DNA of 64,000 bases from Martelella mediterranea DSM 17316 (GCF_002043005.1 NZ_CP020330.1:2250001-2314000); one strand, 5' to 3'. Positions 35,242-43,821 are shown, numbered from the stretch's first letter. Translations and numbers: made by a program. Notes: a model not told the origin generated them from the sequence alone.

Positions 35242-36414
35242 ATGTCATCGGTAGTTGGTCGCGTTAACTCAAGAACTCTGTTCATGATTGCTGCGATATT
35301 GACAATTGTCAATTTTTGTACTGCCAATGCACAGGAGAATTCTTCCGACGCGGTGGAGGCGCTGAAGCTCTATGTCATGCCGCAGTCCGGCCCGTTCCGC
35401 CCGGATCAGATACCGGTTCCCCAGCAGGAGCTGATTTCCGCCTGGGCACGGTCCGCCCATGCCGATGCCTCCGCCGAAGCCTTTACCCACTGGGATGGCG
35501 AGGGCGAGATTCCCGCGAATTGCGCCGCCTGTCACTCCGGCGCGGGCTTCCGGGATTTCCACGGCTTGGATGGCAGCGCGCCGGGCATCGAGGGGCCGAC
35601 GCCGGTCGGCGGCGTGGTCGATTGCGACACCTGTCACAACCCCGGCCTCGGGGAAATCGCCGCGATCACTCTGCCGAGCGGCATCGAGCATCCGGTGGCG
35701 CCGGGCGCCCAGGCCGCCTGCATGACCTGTCACATCGGCCGCGAGGCCGGTGTCAGCGTGACGAGGGCCGTCGGCGAAAAGGCCGCGGATACGCCGGACC
35801 CGTCGATCAATTTCGTCAATCCCCACTATGCGCTCGCCGGCGCGATGTGGCTCGGCAGCATAGGCGGGGGCGGTTTCGAATATCCCGGAAAGTCCTATAG
35901 CGGACTGTTCTTCCATGCCCGACCGATCAATGATTGCGCGTCCTGCCACGATCCGCATACGCTGACCGTTGCCGAGCAAACCTGTCTCAGCTGTCACGAG
36001 AGCGGCGCGCCGGGCGCGATCCGCATCTCCAGAATCAGCTATGACGGCAGCGGCGATCTCTCCAAGGGCATCCGTTCCGATATCGAGGCCAATTCGGCAC
36101 TGCTGCTGAAGACCATTCAGGACTACAGCGTCGACATCGCCGGCGCGCCGATTGTGTTCGAGCACTCCTATCCCTATTTCTTCCTTGATGCCGATCAGGA
36201 CGGGCGCGGCGACAGGATCGACGGCAAGCCGCAGACCTACAAATCCTGGACCCCGCGCATGCTGAAGGCGGCCTATAACTGGAAATTCGTCAATGCGGAT
36301 TCCGGTGCCTTCGTCCACAACCCGCATTATGCGCTGGAACTGCTCTACGATTCGATCGAGGACCTTGCGGGCCCGCTGAACATCGACGTCGAGGCGCTGG
36401 GAATCCAGCGCTGA
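35242..36414 (+). CDS. Periplasmic five-haem cytochrome c
   Basis: 390 residues from ATG 35242. A signal peptide (RTLFMIAAILTIVNFCTANA) is followed by five CXXCH haem sites at residues 94-98 (CAACH), 128-132 (CDTCH), 160-164 (CMTCH), 232-236 (CASCH) and 248-252 (CLSCH). Further histidines (H106, H150, H195, H225) could be distal ligands. The last 130 residues carry no haem site. It resembles the multihaem cytochrome c proteins of unknown electron partner. It is divergent from nqrA (130-base gap), so a link to quinone-pool electron flow is possible. A 16-bp palindrome lies within the signal-peptide codons. Confidence 0.88.
   Translation: MSSVVGRVNSRTLFMIAAILTIVNFCTANAQENSSDAVEALKLYVMPQSGPFRPDQIPVPQQELISAWARSAHADASAEAFTHWDGEGEIPANCAACHSGAGFRDFHGLDGSAPGIEGPTPVGGVVDCDTCHNPGLGEIAAITLPSGIEHPVAPGAQAACMTCHIGREAGVSVTRAVGEKAADTPDPSINFVNPHYALAGAMWLGSIGGGGFEYPGKSYSGLFFHARPINDCASCHDPHTLTVAEQTCLSCHESGAPGAIRISRISYDGSGDLSKGIRSDIEANSALLLKTIQDYSVDIAGAPIVFEHSYPYFFLDADQDGRGDRIDGKPQTYKSWTPRMLKAAYNWKFVNADSGAFVHNPHYALELLYDSIEDLAGPLNIDVEALGIQR
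35298..35313. promoter_or_regulatory. Perfect 16-bp palindrome, possible FNR/FixK-like box
   Basis: ATTGACAATTGTCAAT. The inner TTGAC-N4-GTCAA resembles the CRP/FNR-class boxes (TTGAT-N4-ATCAA) used by FixK, FnrL or DNR proteins in alphaproteobacteria. It lies inside the coding region of the cytochrome c gene, 57-72 bases after the start codon and 187 bases from the nqrA start. It could therefore affect either gene, or be chance. GACAATTGTC also occurs at 26366-26375. Confidence 0.4.
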
Positions 36415-36424
36415 CGGCGAAGCG

Positions 36425-36907
36425 TTAACCCTTGCCTGCGACCCGGCGGGCCATTTCGTCGGGGCCCAGGCCGGTCGTCGGCACGCCGCCCCGGAACAGG
36501 CTGTGCCAGCTTCGTTGCCGGCATAGCCATGGACCTTGGTCAGCCCGCACATAGATATCTTCCACGCGACTGATGGCGATCGGCGGCGCGGAAAGCTGGG
36601 GCGCTTCGCCGTCATGGGCGTAGAGCGTGCAGATCCAGTCGGCCTCGGCTCTGATCCCGGTGAGTGACTTCAGCCAGAAATTGCCGACGAGATGCACGTT
36701 CACCCTCGCGCCGCGCTCCTTGCGCCAGGCGTAGAATTCCCGGATCTGGTCGCGGCCTTCGTAGCGGGCGGTCTGGCTTACGAACACCGCGTCATGCGTA
36801 TAGTCCGCCGCGGCGTTTTCGCCCCAGTTGAAATCGACATCGTGCCAATAGGCAATGAGGCGCTGCTCAAGATGGCGGGAAACCGCCTCGATCTCGTCGG
36901 TCATCAT
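36425..36907 (-). CDS. SnoaL/NTF2-like protein
   Basis: 160 residues from ATG 36907 (ATG 36904 is equally possible); the start overlaps or touches the stop of the upstream gene (TGAGGATGATG), so translation is coupled. The pattern VSRHLEQRLIAYWHDVDFNWGENAAADYTHDAVFVSQTARYEGRDQIREFYAWRKERG is the cone-shaped alpha+beta fold of the SnoaL-like/NTF2 group, which includes isomerases, cyclases, dehydratases and non-catalytic binders. Its function is unknown. It is probably co-transcribed with the TIM-barrel gene as part of the IclR-box island. Confidence 0.75.
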   Translation of the reverse strand: MMTDEIEAVSRHLEQRLIAYWHDVDFNWGENAAADYTHDAVFVSQTARYEGRDQIREFYAWRKERGARVNVHLVGNFWLKSLTGIRAEADWICTLYAHDGEAPQLSAPPIAISRVEDIYVRADQGPWLCRQRSWHSLFRGGVPTTGLGPDEMARRVAGKG

Positions 36908-36909
36908 CC

Positions 36910-37728
36910 TCACGCGCCGCCCGCGTTCCAGTCGTTGAAGCAGTCGCGCATGGTCACGGTTTCGGTCATCACATCGTCGCTGCTGGCGTTGAGGAAGTCC
37001 TGATGGACGTATTCGATGGCCAGCGCGCCGTCATACCCGGCATCCCGGAGCGTGCCGAACAGCGCTGGGAAATTGATGCTGCCGCGGGCAAAGCGTTCCT
37101 GCAGCTTGCCCATGCGCGCCTGCCGCAGATGGATGTGGGCGGCATGCCGGCACAGCGGATCGATCTGTTCCTGGGTATAGCCGAGGCAGACGAAGTGCGA
37201 ATAATCGAGCGCCAGCCGGATGCCGGTGCGATCGACCAGCTCTTCGACCACCGCCGGAGATTCCGCAAAGGAGCGGATGATCGGCTCGATGCAGATCTCG
37301 GCGCTGAAGTCCTTGGCCACATCCAGCAGCGCCCTGATGCTCTCCGCCGCCGCCGTCATCGCCTGAGACCGCGACTGGCCGGGATTGATGATGCCGGGCA
37401 GGAAGAAGATCGTCGCAATCCCGGCCGCATCGGCAAATGTCAGCACCTTTTCCAGATCGCGCTGATTGGCGTCGATCGTGCCGGGCAGGGCGAGGTTGCG
37501 GTCGGCAAGGCTGTCGCCGAAATGGTGGTAGAAATTGGGGACCTTCACCTCCAGCGCGGCGACCCGCTCGGCGGTCGCGCGGGGATCATCGAGCAATTGC
37601 GCCTTGTCGAGGCCGGGCCGGCCCTTGGTGCTGATGTCGAGCGCGCCGATGCCAATGATGCGGGAAATAGCTGCGGTCTCCTCCAGCGTCAGCGCTGGAA
37701 ACGACCAGGATGTGAGCGACAGATACAT
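36910..37728 (-). CDS. TIM-barrel sugar-phosphate isomerase/epimerase-like protein
   Basis: 272 residues from ATG 37728, behind GAGGAGGAAAC. The fold pattern is the xylose-isomerase-like/AP-endonuclease-2 class: MYLSLTSWSFPALTLEETAAISRIIGIGALDI, EICIEPIIRSF, RLALDYSHFVCLGY, HIHLRQARMGKLQERF, and DGALAIEYVHQDF with Glu, Asp and His metal ligands. The class isomerises or epimerises sugars and hydroxy acids, or opens lactone-like rings. It heads the leftmost minus-strand unit of the island, with the palindrome at 37829-37845 about 100 bases upstream. Confidence 0.82.
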   Translation of the reverse strand: MYLSLTSWSFPALTLEETAAISRIIGIGALDISTKGRPGLDKAQLLDDPRATAERVAALEVKVPNFYHHFGDSLADRNLALPGTIDANQRDLEKVLTFADAAGIATIFFLPGIINPGQSRSQAMTAAAESIRALLDVAKDFSAEICIEPIIRSFAESPAVVEELVDRTGIRLALDYSHFVCLGYTQEQIDPLCRHAAHIHLRQARMGKLQERFARGSINFPALFGTLRDAGYDGALAIEYVHQDFLNASSDDVMTETVTMRDCFNDWNAGGA

Positions 37729-37828
37729 GTTTCCTCCTCGGCCTTTCGATGCCAGAGCAAACATCGTTTCGGTCCATATTGAAACAGAATAACGCGGCGC
37801 GATCGGCGGAAAACGGGCGAGGGTGGCC

Positions 37829-37845
37829 GTTTCATATCCTGAAAC
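37829..37845. promoter_or_regulatory. Island palindrome 1, GTTTCA-N5-TGAAAC
   Basis: GTTTCATATCCTGAAAC, in the divergent gap between the TIM-barrel gene (start 37728) and the metallo-hydrolase gene (start 37920). A TGAAAC half-site lies at 37780-37785. One of five matching palindromes in this island; candidate operator of the IclR-type regulator at 51106. Confidence 0.75.
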
Positions 37846-37919
37846 GCGAACGCCTGCCGGCTTGCGCCGGGCGGTGCGGGGAGCGGTAAAACAGGCAAGC
37901 CGGGCAATGGGAGGAACCG

Positions 37920-38798
37920 ATGAACGATATCCGTCTGGGCGACGTCACCATCTCCGCCATCCTCGAACACCAGAAGTTCGGTATGAAGCCCGAGGACCTG
38001 TTTCTCGGCAGCGACACGGAAACCATCCGCCGTCACGCCGCCGCCATGGAGCCGTTTCTGTTCGACCCGGAAACGGGACGCATCACACTTGCCTTCCAGA
38101 GCTTCCTGATCCGCACGCCGTCAAAGATCATCCTCGTCGATACCTGCAACGGCGCCGACAAGATGACGGACGCGGTGACATGGGATACGCAGCCCTGGCT
38201 CGACCGTTTTCACGCGCTGGGCCTGACGCTCGAGGACGTCGACTATGTCCTCTGCACCCATCTGCATATCGACCACACCGGCTGGAATACCCGGCTGGAG
38301 AAAGGCCGGTGGGTACCGACCTTTCCGAACGCGACCTATCTGTTCGACCGCGGCGAGTATGCCTATTGGCAGGAAGTCTCCAGAACCGGCATCGTGCCGC
38401 CAAGACAACGCGAGGAGGTCTGGCGGATAAACTGTCTTCCGGTCGCCGAAGCCGGCCAGGCGGTGCTGGTCGATGGCGCTTACCGGCTGGACGAGCATGT
38501 CTCGATCGTGCCCACGCCCGGCCACAGCCCCGGACACTATTGCGTGCGCGTGCAATCGCGCGGGTTCGAGGCGATCGTACTGGGCGACCTTGCCCATCAC
38601 AAGCTGCAATGCTGCGAGCCCAACTGGTCGACGCCGTTCTGCCACGATCCTGCGATGGCGGCGAAATCGCGCCGGAAGCTGTTCTGCGAGGCGGTCGATA
38701 GCGGCGCGCTGCTGCTGCCCACCCATTTCCCGAGCCCGACGGCCGGCCGCCTGAGCGCGCGGGGCGAGGCGTTCCAGTTCGATTTCGTGACGGATTGA
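37920..38798 (+). CDS. MBL-fold metallo-hydrolase
   Basis: 292 residues. The di-metal motif is THLHIDHTGW (H114, H116, D118, H119), followed by TPGHSPGHYCV, VLGDLAHHK and LPTHFPSPTAG, all metal-binding or second-shell places of the metallo-beta-lactamase fold. The sequence type resembles lactonase or thioester-hydrolase members, not beta-lactamases. There is no signal peptide, so it acts in the cytoplasm. A lactone-opening role after the Baeyer-Villiger-type enzyme of the same island would be sensible but is inference. The start is preceded by GGGAGGAACC. Confidence 0.87.
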   Translation: MNDIRLGDVTISAILEHQKFGMKPEDLFLGSDTETIRRHAAAMEPFLFDPETGRITLAFQSFLIRTPSKIILVDTCNGADKMTDAVTWDTQPWLDRFHALGLTLEDVDYVLCTHLHIDHTGWNTRLEKGRWVPTFPNATYLFDRGEYAYWQEVSRTGIVPPRQREEVWRINCLPVAEAGQAVLVDGAYRLDEHVSIVPTPGHSPGHYCVRVQSRGFEAIVLGDLAHHKLQCCEPNWSTPFCHDPAMAAKSRRKLFCEAVDSGALLLPTHFPSPTAGRLSARGEAFQFDFVTD

Positions 38799-38806
38799 GG
38801 GCGGGC

Positions 38807-38823
38807 GTTTCAGACAGTGAAAC
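38807..38823. promoter_or_regulatory. Island palindrome 2, GTTTCA-N5-TGAAAC
   Basis: GTTTCAGACAGTGAAAC, 8 bases after the metallo-hydrolase stop and 107 bases before the start of the tricarboxylate-type binding protein. It marks the promoter gap of the TTT transporter operon. Confidence 0.75.
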
Positions 38824-38929
38824 CGGTTGGATGGGCGATAGAACCGCCCGGTTGTGCCGGTACGGTATATGTCAACGGTCGGGAGGCGCAGGCGCTGTCC
38901 GCCGTTTGGGGAGATCAAGGGAGGATACT

Positions 38930-39880
38930 ATGACCATCGCAATATGCAGTTTCCGCACGCTCGCAGTCGCCGGCATGGTTGTTGCCACGCCCGCGCTTGC
39001 CGCAGAATGCCCGGAAGGCTTTCCGCAAAAGCCGGTCGAATTCGTTGTCGCCTATGGCGCGGGCGGAGGAACCGATGCCATTGGCCGCACGCTTGCCGCC
39101 GTGATCGAGGAACAGCAGGGCTGGACGGTTCCGGTCAGCAACCGCCCGGGCGCAGGCGGTGCCGTGGCAACCACCGTGCTGAAATCGACCAAACCCGACG
39201 GCTATACCCTGCTTGTCGGCGCGACCAACCCGATCGTGATCGATCCCTATGCCAGCGACGCCGTCGATTACGACTGGACGGATTTCTACTATCCGGGCTC
39301 GGCCATGGAGGTGTTGTTCGGCCTCGTGGCGCTTGAGGACAAGCCCTATGATACGCTGGAGGAACTGGCCGACTATGCCCGAGAAAACGGCCGGGCGACG
39401 ATTTCCACCTCGGCCATCCATCTGGAGCGGCTGGTGCGCGATATCGGCGATTTCTACGGCGTCGAATTCGTTCCGATCCCGAGCGACGGTTCGGCCGATG
39501 CAATGCAGAAGGCGCTCGGCGGCCATGTGGACGCGACGATCCAAGGCAGCCAGCACATCCAGCAGATCGCCGCCGGCAACATGGTGCAGCTTGCAACCCT
39601 CACAGACAGTCGCGTGCCTTACGCGCCCGACGTCAAGACGCTTCAGGAATACGGCATGGACCTGTCGGCCTCCGCCTACACCATCTTCGTCATGCCGAAG
39701 GACCTGCCGGAGGCGCTGCAGGTCTGCTTCGAAGGCGTGATCGAGGAGGCGATGGCCTCAGATGCCTATCAGGAACTGATGGCCAATTTCGACAACCGGG
39801 CCGCCAATCTCGGCCCCGACGGGCTCACCGCGCTGATGGAGAAGCAGGCGGCCCGCTATCAGAAGATGTTTGCAGAGTGA
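38930..39880 (+). CDS. Tripartite tricarboxylate transporter binding protein (Bug/TctC family)
   Basis: 316 residues from ATG 38930, behind AAGGGAGG. A signal peptide (MTIAICSFRTLAVAGMVVATPALAA) is followed by the Bug pattern: FPQKPVEFVVAYGAGGGTDAIGRTLAAVIEEQQGWTVPVSNRPGAGGAVATTVLKSTKPDGYTLL. Bug proteins bind carboxylates, amides or aromatic acids by water-bridged contacts at the two loops seen here (AGGGTD and GAGG). Its genes for the membrane parts follow directly, so it is a dedicated binding protein, unlike the many orphan Bug proteins of Bordetella and relatives. Confidence 0.92.
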   Translation: MTIAICSFRTLAVAGMVVATPALAAECPEGFPQKPVEFVVAYGAGGGTDAIGRTLAAVIEEQQGWTVPVSNRPGAGGAVATTVLKSTKPDGYTLLVGATNPIVIDPYASDAVDYDWTDFYYPGSAMEVLFGLVALEDKPYDTLEELADYARENGRATISTSAIHLERLVRDIGDFYGVEFVPIPSDGSADAMQKALGGHVDATIQGSQHIQQIAAGNMVQLATLTDSRVPYAPDVKTLQEYGMDLSASAYTIFVMPKDLPEALQVCFEGVIEEAMASDAYQELMANFDNRAANLGPDGLTALMEKQAARYQKMFAE

Positions 39881-39899
39881 GACCGGCGGACCAGACGAC

Positions 39900-40328
39900 A
39901 TGACCGCTGATCGCATCCTGGGGGGAGCCGTCGCGCTGTTCGGCGTCTTCCTCCTCCTCTGGGGCATCCCCGAAAACGTCAGGACGGTGCCGGGCATATT
40001 CGTCTATCCGAATCCGGCATTGTTTCCGCAGATTGCCGCCGCGCTCCTGGTTGCGCTCGGCGTGATGCAGATGGTGTTCACCAAAACGAATGCGGATGTG
40101 CCGAGCTTTCGCAAGATCGCGCTGTTCATGGCGGTGGCGGGCGCGACGCTCCTGGCCATGGTCGGCATCAGAACCGTCGGCTACCTGCCCGTCGCCATCG
40201 CGTTGATGGTTCTGATCTGCCTCATCACCGGTGAAAGACGGCCGCTCTGGCTTGCCACTGTGGTCATCGGCCTGCCGGTGGGAACCTGGCTGTTCTTCGA
40301 ACAGATACTGAGCCGTCCCTTACCCTGA
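39900..40328 (+). CDS. Tripartite tricarboxylate transporter small subunit (TctB family)
   Basis: 142 residues from ATG 39900, 19 bases after the binding-protein stop. Four predicted membrane helices (ILGGAVALFGVFLLLWGI, FPQIAAALLVALGVMQMVF, ALFMAVAGATLLAMVGI, LWLATVVIGLPVGTWLFFE), the TctB layout. The family is poorly conserved; position between TctC-like and TctA genes makes the call safe. It works with TctA as the secondary, ion-driven transporter. Confidence 0.9.
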   Translation: MTADRILGGAVALFGVFLLLWGIPENVRTVPGIFVYPNPALFPQIAAALLVALGVMQMVFTKTNADVPSFRKIALFMAVAGATLLAMVGIRTVGYLPVAIALMVLICLITGERRPLWLATVVIGLPVGTWLFFEQILSRPLP

Positions 40329-40340
40329 CTGGAGCCGTCG

Positions 40341-41873
40341 ATGCCTGACCTGAGTATCATCCTGGCCGGAATGACGGACGTCTTCACCGTCTCCACCCTC
40401 CTCTACATCGCCCTTGGCGTTCTCGTGGGGCAGATCGTGGGCGCGATCCCCGGCCTCAGCATCTTGATGGCGCTCGCCATCGCGATCCCGCTCACCTATG
40501 CGCTCGACACGCTGACGGCGATCGCCTTCCTGATTTCCGTCAACAAGGGCGGAACCGTCGGCGGTGCGGTGCCCGCCATTCTCCTGAATACGCCCGGCAC
40601 GCCCGAAAGCGCGGCCACCGCGCTTGACGGCTACCCGATGGCCAAGAAGGGGCTGGGCGGCAAGGCGATGAAATATTCGCTCTACTATTCCGTCTCCGGC
40701 GACGTGTTTTCGGACCTCATCCTGATCACCGTTTCGGCGCCGCTGGCGGTGGTGGCGCTGAAAATGGGCCCGATCGAGATCACGGCGCTGATGATCCTCG
40801 CCTTTTCGGTCATTGTCGGGCTCGTCGGGGAATCGATGATCAAGGGCATGATCGCGGTCGCCTTCGGCTGCCTGCTGGCCTCGGCCGGCATCGACCCTTC
40901 CACCGGTTCCGGACGGTTCACATTCGGCAATGTCGAGATGCTGGACGGGTTGCCGCTGACCGCGCTTGCGGTCGGCATGCTGGCGCTCAGCGAAATCTTC
41001 GTACGTCTCTCCGACCGCGCGTCGCCGAAATCAAAGGAAGGCGGACAGACGAGCGTCACCGACAAGACGCTCGAATTTGCAGATAGCGCGGATCAAAAGC
41101 TCACTTTCGCGGAGTTCTGGGCAAACCGGGTGGTCGCCTTCCGGGCGATGGTTATCGGCACGGTCATCGGTGCGATCCCCGGCCTCGGGTCCACGACGGC
41201 GGGTTTCCTGAGCTATTCGATCACCAAGCAGGCCGCCAGGGACCCCGAAAAGCTCGGGACCGGCGATCCGCGCGGGATCGCGGCCTCGGAGGCGGCGAAT
41301 TCCGCCGTGGTGGGCGCCAACCTGATACCGCTTCTCACCCTCGGCATCCCCGGCAATATCGCGGCGGCGCTGCTGGTTTCGGCCTTCATCATTCACGGCG
41401 TCCAGCCGGGGCCGCTGTTGTTCCAGAACCAGGGCCAGCTCATCTACGGCCTGTTCGCGGCCATGCTGATCGCCAACCTGTTCAATCTCGGTATCGGCCA
41501 GTTCGGCATGCGGTTCTGGGCCTTCGTCGTCGGTGCCCCGGCATCGGTGATCTATGCGAGCGCATTGCTGATGTGCGCGACCGGCATGTTCTTCGCCACC
41601 GGAAGCACGCTTGGCATCGTCATCATGGTCGGCGCCGCCGTCGTCGGCTGGGGCATGCGGATCTACGGCTATTCGATCATCGCCTTCATCGTCGCCTTCG
41701 TGCTGACGCCGATGCTGGAGCGCTCGATCAACCAGACGATCCTTCTGACCAATGGCGACTGGTCGATCCTGCTGAAACACCCGATCGCGATCGCGCTGTT
41801 CGTCATGGCGATCGTCTCGATCCTCTATCTCGGCCGCCGCAAGCGTCTGCCCGGCGCGGTCGCCGCAGGATGA
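40341..41873 (+). CDS. Tripartite tricarboxylate transporter large subunit (TctA family)
   Basis: 510 residues, about eleven to twelve membrane helices. Family motifs: GVLVGQIVGAIPGLSILMALAIAIPLTYALD, LISVNKGGTVGGAVPAILLNTPGTPESAATALDGYPMAKKG, and the repeat of the first motif as GTVIGAIPGLGSTTAGFLSYSITKQ in the second half. The last gene of the TTT operon; a strong terminator follows at 41914-41945. It is driven by an ion gradient, possibly Na+, which would fit the NQR pump nearby (inference). Confidence 0.94.
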   Translation: MPDLSIILAGMTDVFTVSTLLYIALGVLVGQIVGAIPGLSILMALAIAIPLTYALDTLTAIAFLISVNKGGTVGGAVPAILLNTPGTPESAATALDGYPMAKKGLGGKAMKYSLYYSVSGDVFSDLILITVSAPLAVVALKMGPIEITALMILAFSVIVGLVGESMIKGMIAVAFGCLLASAGIDPSTGSGRFTFGNVEMLDGLPLTALAVGMLALSEIFVRLSDRASPKSKEGGQTSVTDKTLEFADSADQKLTFAEFWANRVVAFRAMVIGTVIGAIPGLGSTTAGFLSYSITKQAARDPEKLGTGDPRGIAASEAANSAVVGANLIPLLTLGIPGNIAAALLVSAFIIHGVQPGPLLFQNQGQLIYGLFAAMLIANLFNLGIGQFGMRFWAFVVGAPASVIYASALLMCATGMFFATGSTLGIVIMVGAAVVGWGMRIYGYSIIAFIVAFVLTPMLERSINQTILLTNGDWSILLKHPIAIALFVMAIVSILYLGRRKRLPGAVAAG

Positions 41874-41913
41874 GGCGGAGCCGCTTCGGCGGAGCGGCGA
41901 GGTAACAAAAAAG

Positions 41914-41945
41914 AAGGCCGGGGGCGATGAACCGCCCCCGGCCTT
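41914..41945. terminator. Bidirectional terminator between tctA and the hydrolase
   Basis: AAGGCCGGGGGCG (41914-41926) and CGCCCCCGGCCTT (41933-41945) form a perfect 13-bp GC stem with a 6-base loop. A runs stand before (ACAAAAAAG) and TTTTG after, so it can end transcripts from both sides of this convergent gene pair. Confidence 0.92.
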
Positions 41946-41966
41946 TTGTCTTCGGTTGAACCCGGC

Positions 41967-42962
41967 TCAGCGCAGGAATGCATCCATGCGCGCCAGAAGA
42001 TCGTCGCGGCCGCGCTCCGGGCGGTCGAGCAGGACGTAGTGGGTGGTGTTCTTTTCGGCCCACACATCGACCGCTTCGGCATGTTCCAGATCGGCAACCA
42101 GCGCTTCGAGGTCGGCGGGCGTGCAGAGCGTGTCGAATTCCGGTTTCACGATCATGACCTTGCAGTAGATCTGGCTTGCGTGAAACAGCTTCTGGGCGTT
42201 GCAGCCCATGCGGTAGAGGTCCTCCAGCATGCCGTTGGGGCTGCGGTAGCTCGGCGGGTCGCGGTCCATCGCGGTCGGGTCGCCGTCGATGAGCGCCTGC
42301 CGGAACGCCTCGAACATCGCCGGGTCGCGCCAGGAATCCTTGTCCGCGATCGGGATCTGCTCGTTCCAGTGCCTGTCCAGAACCTCGAGCGAATTGAAGG
42401 TGTAATTGCCGAAGCGCTTCTGGTTGAAGTGGCCCGGATTGTCCGGGTCGTCCCAGATCGAGCCGATCTGGAAGCTGGGCTGGTCGCCGGCCCCGCCATA
42501 GATCACGGTGTAGAGCACGATATGGCTGATCTTTTCCGGCCAGAGTGCAGCATACATACCGCAGCAGGTGCCGCCCACACCCCAGCCGAACAGACCGACC
42601 TTGTCGTTTCCGGTCGCAGCCCGGAGATGGTCGACCGCTGCATCGACATCGCGGGTGATCTCGATGGTCCTCACCAGCGGATCGGCGCCGGGAACCGGCG
42701 GTTCGTCCATGGCGGCCGGTCGCTCGGAACGGCCGAAACCGCGGGCATCAAGGATATAGACCACATGGCCCTTGGCCGCGAGGTCTGCTGCAAGCGAGCC
42801 GTGCTCCACCGGCAGATCGAATTCCGAAAGGCCCGGAATTCGCGTGCCATGCAGCAGGATCATCGGAACGCGGTCGGTCCTGTCCGAGCGGACCTCGCGG
42901 ATCGCGACCGAATAGCCGTCGACCGTTTTGACGTGGAAATCCTTTCGCACGACATCTGACAT
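41967..42962 (-). CDS. Alpha/beta-hydrolase-fold protein with an atypical nucleophile position
   Basis: 331 residues. Oxyanion region PMILLHGTRIPGL (about 33-45), the elbow KVGLFGWGVGGTCCGMYAALWPEKISHIVL (121-150), a possible Asp in KPEFDTLCT and a His in KNTTHYVLL. The elbow should read G-x-S-x-G, but here it is G126-W-G128-V-G130, so the catalytic serine is replaced by glycine (GGT codon on the minus strand). A Cys at 133/134 lies one helical turn later and does not align with the nucleophile. It is therefore either non-catalytic or works by another mechanism. It follows the SDR gene after 33 bases in the same operon. Confidence 0.83.
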   Translation of the reverse strand: MSDVVRKDFHVKTVDGYSVAIREVRSDRTDRVPMILLHGTRIPGLSEFDLPVEHGSLAADLAAKGHVVYILDARGFGRSERPAAMDEPPVPGADPLVRTIEITRDVDAAVDHLRAATGNDKVGLFGWGVGGTCCGMYAALWPEKISHIVLYTVIYGGAGDQPSFQIGSIWDDPDNPGHFNQKRFGNYTFNSLEVLDRHWNEQIPIADKDSWRDPAMFEAFRQALIDGDPTAMDRDPPSYRSPNGMLEDLYRMGCNAQKLFHASQIYCKVMIVKPEFDTLCTPADLEALVADLEHAEAVDVWAEKNTTHYVLLDRPERGRDDLLARMDAFLR

Positions 42963-42995
42963 AAAAGCTTACTCCTCTTGGTAATTGGGCGCGGC

Positions 42996-43739
42996 CTATC
43001 TCGGGCCGGAAATGGTCTGCGCTGCGTCGATCTTCAGGGTGATACCGGTGATCGACCGCGCCTCTTCGGACGCAAGAAATACCGCGCCGTCGGCGATTTC
43101 GTCGGCCTGCACCAGCCGGTTGAAAGGCGACAGCGCCTTGCGCCGCTCGAGCGCGGCTTCGTCGGCAATCGTCGCCACCCCCGGCGTCGGCACCGTTCCG
43201 GGCGCCAGCGCGTTGACGCGGATGCCAAGCGGCGCAAGCTCGATGGCCTGCTGCCGGGTGAATGCGTCGATGGCGCCCTTGATCGAGGTGTAGACTGCCG
43301 CGCGGGGAATGGCGATGGAGACGGCGATCGAGGACAGCGTGATGATCGATCCGCCGCCGGATTTCGCGATATGCGGCGTCGCCGCCGCCACCGCCCAGAA
43401 CGTGCCCTTGAGGCCGATATCGAGCATCCTGTCGACCACGTCCTCGGGCATGTCCACCAGCGGCGCATAGTTGAAGTACACAGCGTTGGGTACCAGAATA
43501 TGCAGGCCGCCATTCGCGGCGTAACCGTCGATCGCTTCGAACACCGCCTTGCGGTCGGAGACATCGACGACGATGGACGTGGCGTTCGGGATCTCGCGCG
43601 CGGCGGCCTCCGCGGTTTCGGGATCGATGTCGGCGATGGCGACTTCGGCGCCCGCCTCTGCAAGCCCCATGGCGATCGCCTTGCCGATGCCGCGACCGGC
43701 CCCCGTTACAAATGCCCGTTTGCCTTGCAGCCGTTTCAT
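42996..43739 (-). CDS. SDR-family oxidoreductase of the island
   Basis: 247 residues from ATG 43739, behind GGGAGGCGC. NAD(P) motif TGAGRGIGKAIA (about 11-22), VPNAVYFNY in place of the NNAG motif, catalytic serine in ITLSSIAVS, and YTSIK as the active YxxxK. GITLKIDAAQTI replaces the usual VDGG end. The NNAG change is moderate and does not exclude activity. A likely role is oxidation of an alcohol or reduction of a ketone in the island pathway. The promoter gap with palindrome 3 lies upstream and is shared with the aldolase gene. Confidence 0.87.
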   Translation of the reverse strand: MKRLQGKRAFVTGAGRGIGKAIAMGLAEAGAEVAIADIDPETAEAAAREIPNATSIVVDVSDRKAVFEAIDGYAANGGLHILVPNAVYFNYAPLVDMPEDVVDRMLDIGLKGTFWAVAAATPHIAKSGGGSIITLSSIAVSIAIPRAAVYTSIKGAIDAFTRQQAIELAPLGIRVNALAPGTVPTPGVATIADEAALERRKALSPFNRLVQADEIADGAVFLASEEARSITGITLKIDAAQTISGPR

Positions 43740-43821
43740 CCCTGCGCCTCCCGCCAATGTTGTGTTGCTACCGGCGAAATCAGCATCTCGAGGGTGCTTC
43801 GGTCGACCCGTTCCTGACCGT

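Noticed and set aside
37766..37785. GTTTC-N10-GAAAC as a further full island site.
   Set aside because: The spacing is wrong; only the TGAAAC half-site fits the pattern.
42554..42576. GTCCG near residues 131-135 of the alpha/beta-hydrolase as a cysteine nucleophile motif, as in dienelactone hydrolases.
   Set aside because: The aligned elbow after strand 5 is GWGVGG, four residues earlier; a shifted elbow would break the strand-turn-helix geometry.
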